Part shown: positions 32,670 to 44,950 of the stretch, one piece after another | How the letters are laid out: each line of letters opens with the position of its first letter | Position numbering within the stretch: position 1 is the stretch's first letter | Source of the DNA: Anthopleura xanthogrammica | Taxonomy: Eukaryota > Cnidaria > Anthozoa > Actiniaria > Actiniidae | Direction: 5' to 3' | DNA length: 64,000 nucleotides | NCBI GenBank assembly: GCA_964019055.1 | Contig: OZ025223.1 | Span: forward strand, 2,709,625 to 2,773,624 | Translations under genes and position numbers: made by a program | Notes under the pieces: generated by a model | The model's input: the letters and a program-made list of their open reading frames with translations, nothing else | What the model was told of the DNA's origin: nothing | Databases searched by the model: none

Positions 32670-33075
32670 ATCATGATAATGGAAATATGGATGATGGTGG
32701 TTGTGGTGATAATGATGGTGATGGTGATGATGATGATAATGATGGTGATGGTGATGATGATGGTGATGATGATGGTGATGATGATGGTGATGATGATGGT
32801 GATGATGATGGGCGATGGTGGTAATGGTGATAATGATGATGATGACGATGATGATGGTGATAGTGATAATGTTGGTGGTGATGATGATGATGATGATGGA
32901 GATGATGATGATGGAGATGATGATGATGGCGATGGTGGTAATGGTGATAATGATGATGATGACGATGATAATGATGATGGTGATAGTGATAATGGTGGTA
33001 GTGGTGAGGCATGATGATGATGGTGATGATGAGCAATGGTGGGAATGGTGATGATGACAATGGTGGTGGTGAGTT
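32670..33075. repeat. (GAT)n/(GGTGAT)n imperfect microsatellite
   Basis: Repeated gatgatggtgatgatgat. Two long internal blocks (about 32812-32880 and 32930-32995) are near-copies of each other. Asp/Gly- or Met/Val-rich frames are artefacts. Confidence 0.93.
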
Positions 33076-33645
33076 TACAATGATCGGAATGATGCCGTCT
33101 GTAAAAGTATCCAGTCTACCATCGAAAATACCGACAAAAGACAACTACAATAATGGCTACACCAATGCCGATATCAACAACAGAATTTCCTAACCTCTAT
33201 CAATTCAGTCCCGCCAACGTCTAGAGCGCTTTCTTATCAGAGTTGATGAACCATCCTTAGACTAAACAAAGCAAAAGATACCTAGCTACTGAAGCTACCC
33301 GACATCAGTACTTTATCTAAATTGATACTTCAATTTACCAAATGCTTTCAAGGTTAATTTGATTTTAAAAATATCCCTTGTTTATGTCTGGTGACCCTCA
33401 ATTAATCCCACAACCGCTAGGCGGCGACTTTCCAGCCACCCACCTTCCTCTTAGTGAAAAAGAGTGGGTGGATGGGTAGAATGTGTTGGAGAAGAATTCA
33501 TAGTATTGGGTTTAGAGGAATCGCCAAAGGCTTCAAAATTCGGATTATCTTGAGTTTCATAGTCTACATTGGTTAGAAGTCTCGCTCAGTCTCTCTAAAC
33601 TTTGTAGCTTTATCTTTGAATACAGTCGAAGTTCTCCTTGCGACC

Positions 33646-34052
33646 ACTCTGGTAAGCGACCAGCTCTAGTTACGAGCACGATTTTGAAACCAAGTTTGCA
33701 TTGCCGCTTATGAGAGCCCATTCTCATTAGCAACCAGCTTAAGTTACGACCAAGATTTTGAAACCCCATTTGCATTGCCGCTTATGAGAGTCCATTATCG
33801 TTAGCAACCAGCTCTAGTTACGACCACGATTTTGAAACCCCATTTGCACTGCCGCTTATGAGAGCCCATTATCGTTAGCAACCAGCTCTAGTTACGACCA
33901 CGATTTTGAAACCCCATTTGCACTGCCACTTATGAGAGCCCATTATCGTTAGCAACCAGCTCTAGTTACGACCACGATTTTGAAACCCTATTTGCACTGC
34001 CGCTTATGAGAGAGCCCAGTATCATTATCGATCAGCTCTAGTTACGAGAGCT
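33646..34052. repeat. 74-bp tandem repeat, about 5.5 copies
   Basis: Unit with cagctctagttacgaccacg, attttgaaaccccatttgca and gccgcttatgagagcccatt. The phrase cagct recurs at 33661, 33735, 33809, 33883, 33957 and 34033, a period of 74 bp with a 2-bp expansion in the last copy. Edge copies are the most diverged. Confidence 0.93.
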
Positions 34053-34594
34053 TGGACTGTATTCTTAAAACGGAGGACTGGCGGAGGGAGAGAGGGAAAA
34101 TTGTGCATCATCGATGCTTTGGAAGTCCACCTTTTTGGAATGAAGCTGTCGACGTTAAATTTATAATTCTTTAAGATAGACGTTTCTAAGGTAACAAAAC
34201 ATTTATTACGAAAAAACTGGTCACAAATATTTTAGCTATGAATACACACGAAACTATACCGAAGTGGGGACAAAGAATGCCCCACCCTCCCCCCTCGATT
34301 AAGAAGGAAAAATATATAAACCACAGAAATGCGATCTTTGTGGGCTGGGGTTGGAATCGACACACGGAAATGATAATGATACGATAGAAAAACAAACATG
34401 TCGCTACTTATTACCTTATAAAATTCCTAGTGAATTCGTTGCGGTTGTGGTCTGGATTTCCTGCTGGGAGATCGCTGCTGGTCGTTTAACCTTTTGAAGC
34501 CTGGAGGAATGATACTGTGTGTGCAGCAGTTCACCGAGATTTGACTTTGAAATAGCAAAACTGGATGTGGAAGCTTGTATGGGGAGAGAGGAAA

Positions 34595-34975
34595 TGAAGA
34601 TAGGGAAAGGAAAGGAAAGGAAAGGAAAGAAAAAGAAAGGAAAGGAAAGGAAAGGAAAGGAAAGGAAAGGAAAGGAAAGGAAAGGAAAGGAAAGGAAAGG
34701 AAAGGAAAGGAAAAAGTAAAGAGATCGTTGTGCAATGGAAAAAAAAGAAAGGAAAGGAAAGGAAAGAGAAAAGAGAAAAGAGAAAAAAGAAAAAAGAAAA
34801 AAGAAAAGAGATTGTTGTGAAATGGAAAAGAAGAAAGGAAACAAGGAAAGAAAGGAAAGAAAGAAAGAAAGAACGAAATCTGACGAACGAACGAACGAAA
34901 GAAAGCGGAAAGAAAGAAAGCGGAAAGAAAGAAAGAAAGAAAGCGGAAAGAAAGAAAGAAGGAAAGAATCAAAAT
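34595..34975. repeat. (GGAAA)n grading into (GAAA)n
   Basis: Starts with perfect ggaaa pentamers (about 34605-34712) and shifts to agaaa and gaaa tetramers, with gaacgaac and gcggaaagaaa interruptions. All purine on the + strand. Confidence 0.95.
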
Positions 34976-36619
34976 ATATTATAGACTAAAGAACAAGAAA
35001 AAGTAAAGTATTAAATTCAAATTATTCGGTTTCTAAGCAACAAAGTTTGATTATTTCACACTGCAAATATCCAAAAGAAGTGATACAATCTCAAACTAGT
35101 CTAAGCTTAATGATGACAACAATAAACTCCATTATCTTGTCAAAAAATTAACACAAATTTACTCGAATAACTCTCATGTCTAATGAGCCATATATTTCCT
35201 AATTGCACTCCTGTTTTGGATAAATATCCTTAGGGCTATAACTAACAAACAAGCTTTCTTTGTAGACGAACAACGAAGACTCTGTTGTTACATAGCCTTC
35301 ATACTGTGAGACAAGATTGTTGAAATGAGCCATAAAATACATACAAATGTTCGCGAACGAAAAGATCCCTTTTGCTGTTTAAACCTTTTCAGGTTTTTAG
35401 GACCAGAAATTAGATTTAGAAATTAGGATATTCAGAATTGAATTGAGACTGCCGTTCTGCTTGAAGAATTTTTTTTAGGCCTCAAGGTAAACACAGAAGT
35501 ATGGTTTCCTCGCCATTCCTAGGTTTCCTATTTGTCATTGGAGCCGAAAATAGGACGTGACTTGGAACAAATTTACTCTTCCCAAACACACGCCACAAAA
35601 CACAAATACACGAGCAAGGATACAAAGCTTGGTGCAAAAGCGACCGTAAGACCTTTTGTTTTGGTTTTAGTTTTGGATATAGGATTCATCGCTTTGAATT
35701 TCATTCTACTCTTAATACCAACCAAGTGGCGGTAGCGTAATACGCCGTAATCTTCACTGACAAGCTACCGAGATAATTTCGTTTGAGAGCTGAGCGCGAG
35801 ATCTTTTATTTGATTAGAGGGTTCTAGCGATGCTAATGACCCTGCGTGGAATACATTGACGCTAGCGATTTGTTGTTTTAGGCACACGACGAAAGAAACA
35901 AAAACAGCCCGAAATTCGATTCTCCGAGGTCGCGAACACAAATCCCCAGCGTGATTATAAGAAGCGAGCAAGCAGTGAAACTGGGATTGTTACTTCAAGG
36001 AGTCCGTAGTTCACACTTAGGGCTCTTATACCTGAATTATCACCGCAAGTGATCGCTTAAATTGTCGAGCATAAGCCTTTCCAATCAAGCGTAGGTTAAG
36101 ACCGAGCGATAATTATGAGACATCGTGTAAGCGCATTTTAATAACTTGGTGAAATCTTTTCTGGGTGATCTTCCTGAAATGATCGATGGTAAAATGGCTT
36201 GGTTTTGGGCTAGGGTGCGAGTTGGTTTTTAAGTGAGGTTGTAGAACAATAATTTCGTCTTATGTCATCACGTTTTCAATTAGGGCTCATCTTGAACACG
36301 GGCCGGTTTCCTTTAATCTCTGTCCTTTTGTTCGGATTGGCGGAGAGATTAACTCTCCCTAATGTACCAATCAGAATTGCGGCTGGTGAATAGAGTAATT
36401 GACAATTGTGACAGATACGTAGGATCAATGCTTGACATTTATGAAATACATGGAATAATAACTACACTAGATAATAAGCGACCGTGCTGTAGAAGTGCAG
36501 ACCGCACTACGTGATGGGGAGGTAGATACGATACGTTGAACTACCAGTGAATAGACGACTTGAAAGCTTCTACGATTGCCACAATATTGTTGATGTTAGC
36601 GCACAGCTTGAAGGCCGAC
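34976..36619. other. Intergenic upstream of the Fz9/10-class gene
   Basis: No gene recognised. Short frames on both strands lack domain features. The last few hundred bases must hold the promoter and 5' UTR, but I could not assign a core element. Confidence 0.45.
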
Positions 36620-38593
36620 ATGGTGCTCGATTGGAAAAGCAAGTTACGGAGCTACACTGTTATTTTCGTGGTTGTATGGTTGACTTTCTTTGGATCTAGT
36701 CTCAACACAGCCGCCCAAAAAACCAAACCTGCCAAGCAATCGGAACCAAAATGCGAGAAGATTACAATTCCTTTGTGCACTGGAATTGGATACAATTTTA
36801 CTCAGTACCCGAATTTCCTTGAACAAGACAACCAACAAGAAGCCTTTGACAAAATTAAAGAGTTCAAACCTTTGATAGCAGTGAACTGTGCACCGCAGTT
36901 GAGATTTTTTCTCTGTTCGGTGTTCGCGCCGATGTGTTCCAAAGAGGTGAAAGCACCGATTTACGCGTGTAAATCAATGTGCGAGGCAGCGCGTGAGGGC
37001 TGTACTCCTATGATGCGCCGTTTTGGCTTCGACTGGCCAGATACTTTGGACTGCAGTAAACTGCATAAGAAGAATGACCCAGCAGCAAAAAAACATCCTG
37101 AACGGCTTTGTATGGCAGCACCGAACATGGAACACACGCCCGTAAACGACAGTACTATTTTGAATGTGATTGATCGATATGGCCCGGAGTTCAAAGAGAT
37201 CTTCAAGAATCTAGGGGGAAAAATCCCCAAGGATAAAGATAAAGGCAAGGAAAACCCCACCGATTCTCTAGATGGGGGGTTTTATGGCAACCCGAACTCT
37301 ACTGTCGCATACGCGTATGCTTCCCTGGCCTGCAGGAACAATACAGGACCTTTGAAGACCAAATACACACATGTCTCCAAGTACGATCAATGTATTCCCA
37401 AGTGTCCGGGTGAGTTGCTCTTTTCTAAAGAAAACAAACGATTTGCAAACATCTGGATAAGCGTTTGGGCCGTGTTGTGCTTTATTTCCACGTCGATCAC
37501 AGTGTTAACATTTGCCATTGACACCACTAGGTTTAAATACCCCGAAAGGCCGATCATATTTCTGTCCCTTTGCTACAATCTGTATTCACTGGGGTACATA
37601 GTCAGGATGGCTGCAGGAAGAGAGGCTGTGATTTGTGATGAAACTAAAACTTATTTGGTGAGGTCTGGGATGAACGTAGCGGACCATGCAAGCTGTTCGG
37701 TGGTGTTTTTACTTTTGTACTACTTCGGGATGGCATCTGCTCTCTGGTGGGTTGTCTTAACCTTAGCATGGTTTCTCGCTGCAGGGAGAAAGTGGGGTCA
37801 AGAGGCAATTGAGAGAAAAGCGACGTACTTTCATGCGATAGCTTGGACCATTCCGGCCATCCAAACCATACTCGCTCTCATAATGCGGAAAGTTGACTCG
37901 GACGAACTCACGGGACTCTGCTACGTGGGAAACTCTGACCCAAAGAATTTAGCACACTATGTTATCGTTCCACTCGTCTTGTACCTTGTAACCGGGACAA
38001 TCTTCCTTTTAGCGGGATTCTTTTCCCTTTTCCGTATTCGAACAGTGTTAAAAAATAAGGAAACGAATACGGATAAACTGGAAAAATTAATCGTACGAAT
38101 CGGGGTGTTTTCCGTGCTGTACATCATTCCTGTTACTTGTGTCGTTGTCTGTTATTTCTATGAACACAATAATATGAAAACTTGGGAGGCTATGGCCCCT
38201 TTTAACATTCTCTTGTGCCGAGATAACAGCGCGTGTTTAGAAAACTACGGTCCGAACACCGAAGTGTTCGTAGTCAAGTATTTCATGTTGTTAATCATTG
38301 GGATAACATCGAACATGTGGATATGGTCCACAAAGACTTTCAAATCGTGGAAGATGTTTTATATGAAGAAAACGGGCAAGAAGTACGAGAAAAAGAAAAT
38401 GGACTTCGCTGCTGCGAGCGAGATTCGTAAACCCCCACCACCAGTAGTGAAAACTCAACAGCCACAAATTATCAATAATCAGTACTCTAGCTTAGTTCCT
38501 CCGACACCGCTTTCAATTTCAAGCTCTGCTACTAACAACCCGTCGTTTCAGCAAAGCAAGGCAAGTGGATTATCGCCGATGGCTACTGTTTAA
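36620..38593 (+). CDS. Frizzled receptor, Fz9/10 class, intronless
   Basis: A 657-aa class-F receptor for Wnt ligands. Signal peptide within residues 1-33 (hydrophobic core about 13-25). The extracellular cysteine-rich domain at 45-165 has all ten cysteines (45, 53, 90, 99, 106, 117, 121, 128, 145, 164), then a long linker and seven membrane segments (about 275-570). KTFKSW at 572-577 is the KTxxxW Dishevelled-binding motif. The cytoplasmic tail of about 80 residues is Lys- then Pro/Ser-rich and ends SPMATV, a possible PDZ ligand. Subclass: RFFLCSVFAPMC, the API-AC-MC spacing, WPDTLDC followed by a KNDP segment, and TNTDKLEKL with NMKTW resemble Fz9/10. KYFM in TM7 is Fz5/8-like, so the class is likely but not certain. 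Start 36620 has a strong Kozak context (gccgacATGg); an in-frame ATG at 36593 is weaker. Confidence 0.94.
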   Translation: MVLDWKSKLRSYTVIFVVVWLTFFGSSLNTAAQKTKPAKQSEPKCEKITIPLCTGIGYNFTQYPNFLEQDNQQEAFDKIKEFKPLIAVNCAPQLRFFLCSVFAPMCSKEVKAPIYACKSMCEAAREGCTPMMRRFGFDWPDTLDCSKLHKKNDPAAKKHPERLCMAAPNMEHTPVNDSTILNVIDRYGPEFKEIFKNLGGKIPKDKDKGKENPTDSLDGGFYGNPNSTVAYAYASLACRNNTGPLKTKYTHVSKYDQCIPKCPGELLFSKENKRFANIWISVWAVLCFISTSITVLTFAIDTTRFKYPERPIIFLSLCYNLYSLGYIVRMAAGREAVICDETKTYLVRSGMNVADHASCSVVFLLLYYFGMASALWWVVLTLAWFLAAGRKWGQEAIERKATYFHAIAWTIPAIQTILALIMRKVDSDELTGLCYVGNSDPKNLAHYVIVPLVLYLVTGTIFLLAGFFSLFRIRTVLKNKETNTDKLEKLIVRIGVFSVLYIIPVTCVVVCYFYEHNNMKTWEAMAPFNILLCRDNSACLENYGPNTEVFVVKYFMLLIIGITSNMWIWSTKTFKSWKMFYMKKTGKKYEKKKMDFAAASEIRKPPPPVVKTQQPQIINNQYSSLVPPTPLSISSSATNNPSFQQSKASGLSPMATV

Positions 38594-41500
38594 TAACAGC
38601 TCGTCCAACGAACAAGGCCTTTAGGCGAGCTACTTCGCTATCAGATTTTTCAAAGAATTACCGCTAACGATTTGGGTCATTGAAGAAGACACGTATCGAC
38701 CATCTCTCTTAACTAAATCAAATCCAGAGAGGTTCTAAGCACTGCTCAACAAAGCAACCAGATTTCGTATCTTAGAACGATTTTATGATTTTAAGAGTTC
38801 TAATTTGACAGACTCCTTAAAAAATACCATGGAAAAACAACGAAATGTTTTTGTGCTATTGAAAACACGAATTTGACTTCATCAGAGAAGTATTCCAAGA
38901 AGTTTATTGTTTGGTACTAAAATGACTCGACATTGTTGAAAACTATGAAATGACTTATTTAAGATTACACAAAGTTTTACTATGGACAAGATACGAATAC
39001 AACCATTGTTAAACGTAATCCAATTCCTATTGTGACTAAGACTTCAGTGTTTTTTCCTGGCTTTGTAGGACATAATGCTAATTTTTCTTTTTAATGGGTG
39101 ATTTTTCCAAACACTTTATAAAGGCAAAGAAAACTATTTTACTTCGAGTCAGTTTTTGTTACTTTCCTCCGTTCAAAACTAACAAAATTATATCCCCTGT
39201 TGTGAAATCATAACAATATTTTCCATAACAAATAATTTCAATATCCCGAACTATAGGAGTGTTCTTCCCTTAAGGAAACAGACGGGTTGATTTGCAAGTA
39301 AAATGTCGCTTCTTTGTCTGTTGTAGTAATCAAACGCTCTGATATTTTCAAAAATTCTTGTAAAAAAAAGCCGATTTTTTTCGATAAAGGTAACTTTTTA
39401 GACCATCTTGAACATATTATCTTTGAATATTGTTTGAATAAAAGTAAAAATACAGAATATAATACTGTAAATGGTAATGTCTGATCATATGAATGATATT
39501 TGCAGTTTATCCGGTAGGAAAAGCCATATGACAAAACCACAGCTTCCAGAATGACAGTTCATTTCGCTCGTGGTTCACTCTTATTTTCAAAAGAAACAGA
39601 AAAAAATTCGAGAAAGTTACGAGGTCAATCTTGAAGAAAGAAGAGTTATTCATAGCCTCAAAAAAAAAATCTTTTTACAGCGAGAAAAAAACGTTTAATT
39701 GAAGTGGACTTTCGAAACAAAGGTGGCGATAAGAATCTCATGAAAATGTTATTTCAAAGTAAATGAACTACTTCCTACGCTAAAGTGCTTTAGCTTTATA
39801 GACTTTTTACTTGAACATTACACGCTCATATCTCTTAGTAGTTCAAAAGTTCACCAAATAAAAATAAAACTCGTATACTTTTTGACAAATTGCTTTGACA
39901 CTGAACTTCATGGGGAAATTGTGTTTTGAGAGATATTTTTTCAGGGAGATGATCACTCGAACTTTGACCATCGGAGAATCCAAGGAGGATAATATTTCTT
40001 GTTTTATCGCTAGAAATTAAAACAAAATACGAGATAATAAAACTCGATGGATATATCTTAAAGAATCTAATATTTCTAATTAAATTTGACATGCCTTGCT
40101 AAGTGAACTTCATTTAGGAAATGTTTTGTGGTTAATATTCTTTCAAACTTTGTCGTATCAACAATGAATCAAGCAAGAGTTGTGATATGGTCAACGACAG
40201 GGAATAATTGTCGAAAGAATCTTATAATGATATCTGTCAGACCCGAGGAGGAATTTGATCCCTCATCGGCGAAAATTCGAATTCAGGCACTCGTTTTTGT
40301 TTTGATAGTCGATGGTTTGAGCTTCAAAGTTCCGACTACTTGATCGCATGGCTTTATGCTTTTATCCACGTCGAACCCGAACACACTAGCGTGAAACACA
40401 AGGACTCCATAATTGATGAAAAGCACAAGAAAAACAACTACCTTTGACCTCAAAAACACACAAAAGGAGTTGAAAAAATGTCTAATAGGAGTACAAAAAA
40501 GTCTGCTGTAGATATGGTCGATATGGGAGATACACAATATTGATCAAAGTGATGATAGGTTTCTCAAAGATGGCGGGTTAAATGTGTCAACTGCTTCTCA
40601 GAAATTTCTCAGAGAATTTGATCAGTGCATCGATAGCCGACCACGAACAGCTGCTATTTATTTAGTTAGGATTATTAAATCCAAAAGAAAGAAAATTTAA
40701 TTTAGGTTCTTTGGAGAAAATTCTAGGGATATTAGCAAATTCATTCATTTTGGACGCGACTGTGAATAAAAATTGAAATTTTCATTTGAATTAGGAATCC
40801 GCGTCATATAATCACTTTTTCGCTTTTATTCCGCAAGACAGGGTGACGTCAAATGAAACTCAAAAGTTTGAGTTCATTATCAAAAATGAGCTTCTGAGAC
40901 CAATTTTATTGCTGCACATGGGTTTAGTATAAATAATTGGCTGTTCTTGGTAGTGAATTTTTTATGAGTTCCGTGACGATGGGCCGACTTAACGACGAAA
41001 GCAAACAAAGAAGGAAAATTCTTGGTGTATTCACGCTACAGTGAGAGCTAATGTAATACAAAACAATTAGGCATTTAGCCATGCTTACTAATTGCTTCTG
41101 GTAAAAAAAATATGCCTGCAGCTCTAAGTTATTAAGTTTAAAATAATTTATGAAATCAGAGCAAGCTCAAGCTTTAGTACCTTGTGAAGAATTTTTTTCT
41201 GGTGCAGAAAAATGTTTGTATACTTTTTTTATTATTCTGGTAGGAAATGATATTTTATCGAGAGAGAAAAAGCGCCAGGGGCCGGATCTTTCACAACTTC
41301 CTTAGAAAATAAGGTTCTTTTTGGGGGAAATAGTTAGGAAATTATGGATAAGAATTTGGGTTTTGTTGCAACACAGCCGGCGAGTGGCGCCACAATGGCG
41401 TGGTAAACATGACAAATAAAACGTATTCTTTTGAATCAAAGAAATTAAGAAGAACAATGTTATCTACATTTGGAGTCATTTACAAAGAAAAGGATGTTTG

Positions 41501-44500
41501 GGAAAGGATTTGTGAGTTAAATTTCTTTTAACTTTTGTAAAAATTCCGCGAATTTTTGAAATTTTACTTATCAGACTCGTAAACTGCCGTAAAAAAGTAT
41601 TCACTAATGTTATCTTGTCGGCAAAGTTCTAAACTAATTTTATTTATCTTAATCTCAGAAAAACCAAAACCCTAAAAGCTTTCAGACTACATTTTTGTGT
41701 TTTTGACATCACATAGGCCTTTATAATTCCCTACATTGCCGAAAAAATCCTTGAAATTAGATAAAAAGCAAAAAATTGAGAATGAAAATCATGTTTCGCC
41801 GCCATATTGTTTTGGCGGGAAAAAAGACGCGCGCGCGCGTTCAAGTAGTGAAGCTATATTTAGAAACAATAAAAATGGCGAATAAACATCATAAACATCA
41901 AATATACTTTAAATTACACAAAAACCAATAAATAGAAGGAAAATCCCACCCAAATAAAAATAAATTCATCTCCGAGCCTCAAAACTAATTCGTCTTAGAT
42001 GTAAGATAATAGTGAAGGAAACGATGGTCACCGCAATGGTAATTGCATTAGCCTATTCGGGTCTTGTCAAAGAGGCCTCCTTAAAAACGTTCAATTCTAC
42101 TCTAAATTTGTTTGGATTCGAGGATTAAATAAAAGAGAGATTGAATAAGACCTGTAATATATATCGTACGACCGTTTTGATGCTTTACATCCCAGCCGGT
42201 CAAAAACTGGCTTAGGTTTCTCGCATTCTCGAAATGAATAAACAGAACTGAGAAACATCGAGAAAAATAAATCTCGATACGAATCCTAAGAATCTAACAT
42301 TTCCAAAACGCCTAGTCGATATAAATTTTGCATCAAAAAGGTAAAGAATTGTCAGGAACTGATAACATAAGGTTTTGGGGAGTGAATTTTCAGTCCATTC
42401 TAATGAAATAGCAGTGTCTGACACATGCCAAAAAAAAAATGGATTTCTAATAACGTTGGTTGACAGAAGGACAATTTCTTTAAAACAGTGTTTAGACCAC
42501 ACTACGTAGAGGAGACATGGTAGACATTTGTAAATGATGCGACGCAGCCCAAGGAAGGGAAAAGCGATAATTTATGAATAGATACAAAGTTAAATACGTC
42601 AAAAAAGACAAGCAGACAACAAAGGGAAGAAGGCTCATTAATGATGTTGGGTTTAAATGTTTTCTCTTTAAAACTTTTGTCAATTTAGCGGCACTTGAAG
42701 GAATCTGTTAATGAACAAACAGAAACCTTCTACTATAACTTACGAAAATATCACTCGAGAAGTTTATGAATTGAGACCATTCTTGAATGATGAAGTCAGA
42801 GAGCAAATGGGAAGCGAATAGATCTTGTTAGATTTTCAAAATCCTTAGGGGAAAAATTATTTAAAAAACTGTCAAAACTACGAAAATAGGAGCGACCAAA
42901 TGAAACTAAAGACGACGGAAACAGGTCACCAATTTGATGGCCTAGAACTTCGTAGATAAAAATCGGTCTTTGAATTTTTGAACAAGATTGATTGTAACTG
43001 ATAGAACTCGGCCTTCATAAATCTTTCATTGCAACGTGTCCCGAAGCTAAAATTTCCCGCGGGAAAACATAACAGATTCCGGAATCAGAGCGCGAGCCAA
43101 TGAATCCTAGACTGACCTCAACCGAAAACCATCTGCTTTTATTTCATGATTTTTCCAACCACCTTTGGAATTAGTGTTGAAAAATCAAGGAGTGCCTGGC
43201 TTTATAACTAAGGGAATTTTTTTAGGTGGGTTAAGGTTTTATTGACATAGACATTCAACTACGTCAAAACGTTTTCTCGAGACAGGAATAAAAGCATTGG
43301 GTTTTATTTTGTTAGCTTTATAGACTGCGTGTGTGTCAAAATGAGGGCACTTAGATGATAATGACAGATAGGATTCATTTGTACAACGACAAAGTTTATC
43401 AACGAACAAAGCCATGTGTCCAAACGCATCCCCAAATGAAAACTAGCTTTTTTAATGAAAATCTCGAGATTTGACAATGTGGGAAGCTCAGGTTATTTGT
43501 GCTGTCAGACCAAAAAAACCTTGATCAATTTCTCATCTTTTTTTTTGTAAAGAAAAAAAAAAAAAAAAAAAAGAAGAAAAAAAAAAAGAAAAGGAAAGAA
43601 AAAGAAAGAAACCATAAAAAAGAAATGCAGTTGAATAATCAATATTGCAGAACTAGTAAATTAGATACGAATTTTACAATTTATATCAATATTTTCCATA
43701 ATTCCTAAAGTATTTTTTAAACTGCTTGCCGTTATCTAACCTCATTTCAACCGTATTTTCCCGTTCGGTAGTTTAAAATTGAAGTCTACTGACGCCGGTT
43801 TAACAACCACCGATGTCCTCGGAAATTTTGTACCAAAAAACTACTTCCCTTCCTTGCGACCTTTGAAATTACTGCTGTGTTTACAAACGATTCAAGCATT
43901 TCCTCTTAGTGACACAGGGGGCACGTTTAATAGGTTTGAGGTTTGCATTGAAAGAGCTTTTGAACGAGGGGTAAAGTTTCTTTAATGGTATTCTTACAAA
44001 CGTTTTGAAAAGATATGGGAGACTAAATAGGCCACATTAACCCTTGGCCGGAAAGGCATCTGAAAAAAATAAGCTTTGTTCTATCTAATATGGACCATCT
44101 TTAGGACACTGTAAAAAAAAAAAAAAATTTGTCCCTAAATCTAGGTTGAATGGTGAAGTTAAAATTGAGATCTTCTTTAAATAAATTTGAAGCAAAAAAC
44201 ATCAAATTGGTCTAGAACTGGAAATGAACTTTATAACGATTGTCAAACTATTAAACTGGAGCTTCAAGCAACAGAGAATAGTAGAACAAATTTGACCCCG
44301 ACTTAAAGCCATTTTAAATCAAATTTAACTGTTTTTAAATATTCAAGTGGGATTCTCACACATGAGAAGGATTTATCGGATTTATAACACACACATCCTT
44401 CAACACAAAATTACTCAGACACGAAGGGCTAAATATGAATTGAATTATAAGCATATTAATTAGATTTCTATTGCTTTAGACTGTCACTTTAGTATGAATA

Positions 44501-44758
44501 GATTAAAAACACATTTTGACATGAAAATGAAAAACATATTTCAAGGGTTTAGTTCATGTGAAAAATTCCTTAAAAATTTCTTTGGTAAGCTGAGTTTTCT
44601 TCTGGGGGTTTTGGGCTTTGAAAACATTAAAAAAATTTTACAAGTTGAAAGATGAAAAAGTTTTTGAGATAATCAATAAAAATAGAATAACCTATTCCAG
44701 TGGAAAGCACAAAGTAAAATTTTGGAAACAGAATTTAGGCGGAGAATTCATTGCATGG
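38594..44758. other. Intergenic region, no gene recognised
   Basis: About 6 kb of AT-rich DNA downstream of the Fz9/10-class gene, with only short unsupported frames. It includes an A-rich tract at 43550-43610. I saw no RNA gene, intact transposon or long repeat. Confidence 0.5.
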
Positions 44759-44950
44759 GACGGGAAAAATAATAAAACAAAATGGCGGTCTTCAGCTTTC
44801 AACGAAGACAGAAACCACGACAACCTGGGAAATGTACGAATACTTAAGAAATAAGACGGAAAAAATAATAAAACAAAATGGCGGTCTTCAGCTTTCATTG
44901 AAGACAGAAACCACGACAACCTGGGAAATGTACGAATACTTAAGAAGTGA
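44759..44950. repeat. 96-bp tandem duplication
   Basis: The block gacgg..aataataaaacaaaatgg..ggtcttcagctttca..gaatacttaagaa occurs twice in succession (from 44759 and from 44855), differing at a few positions. It includes an internal aaaatggcgg motif. Not coding as far as I can tell. Confidence 0.9.

Noticed and set aside
36620..38593. Fz5/8 assignment for the first Frizzled
   Set aside because: KYFM in TM7 and the IPLC-GIGYN start are Fz5/8-like, but more positions in the cysteine-rich domain and in TM1-TM6 favour Fz9/10; kept as the alternative.
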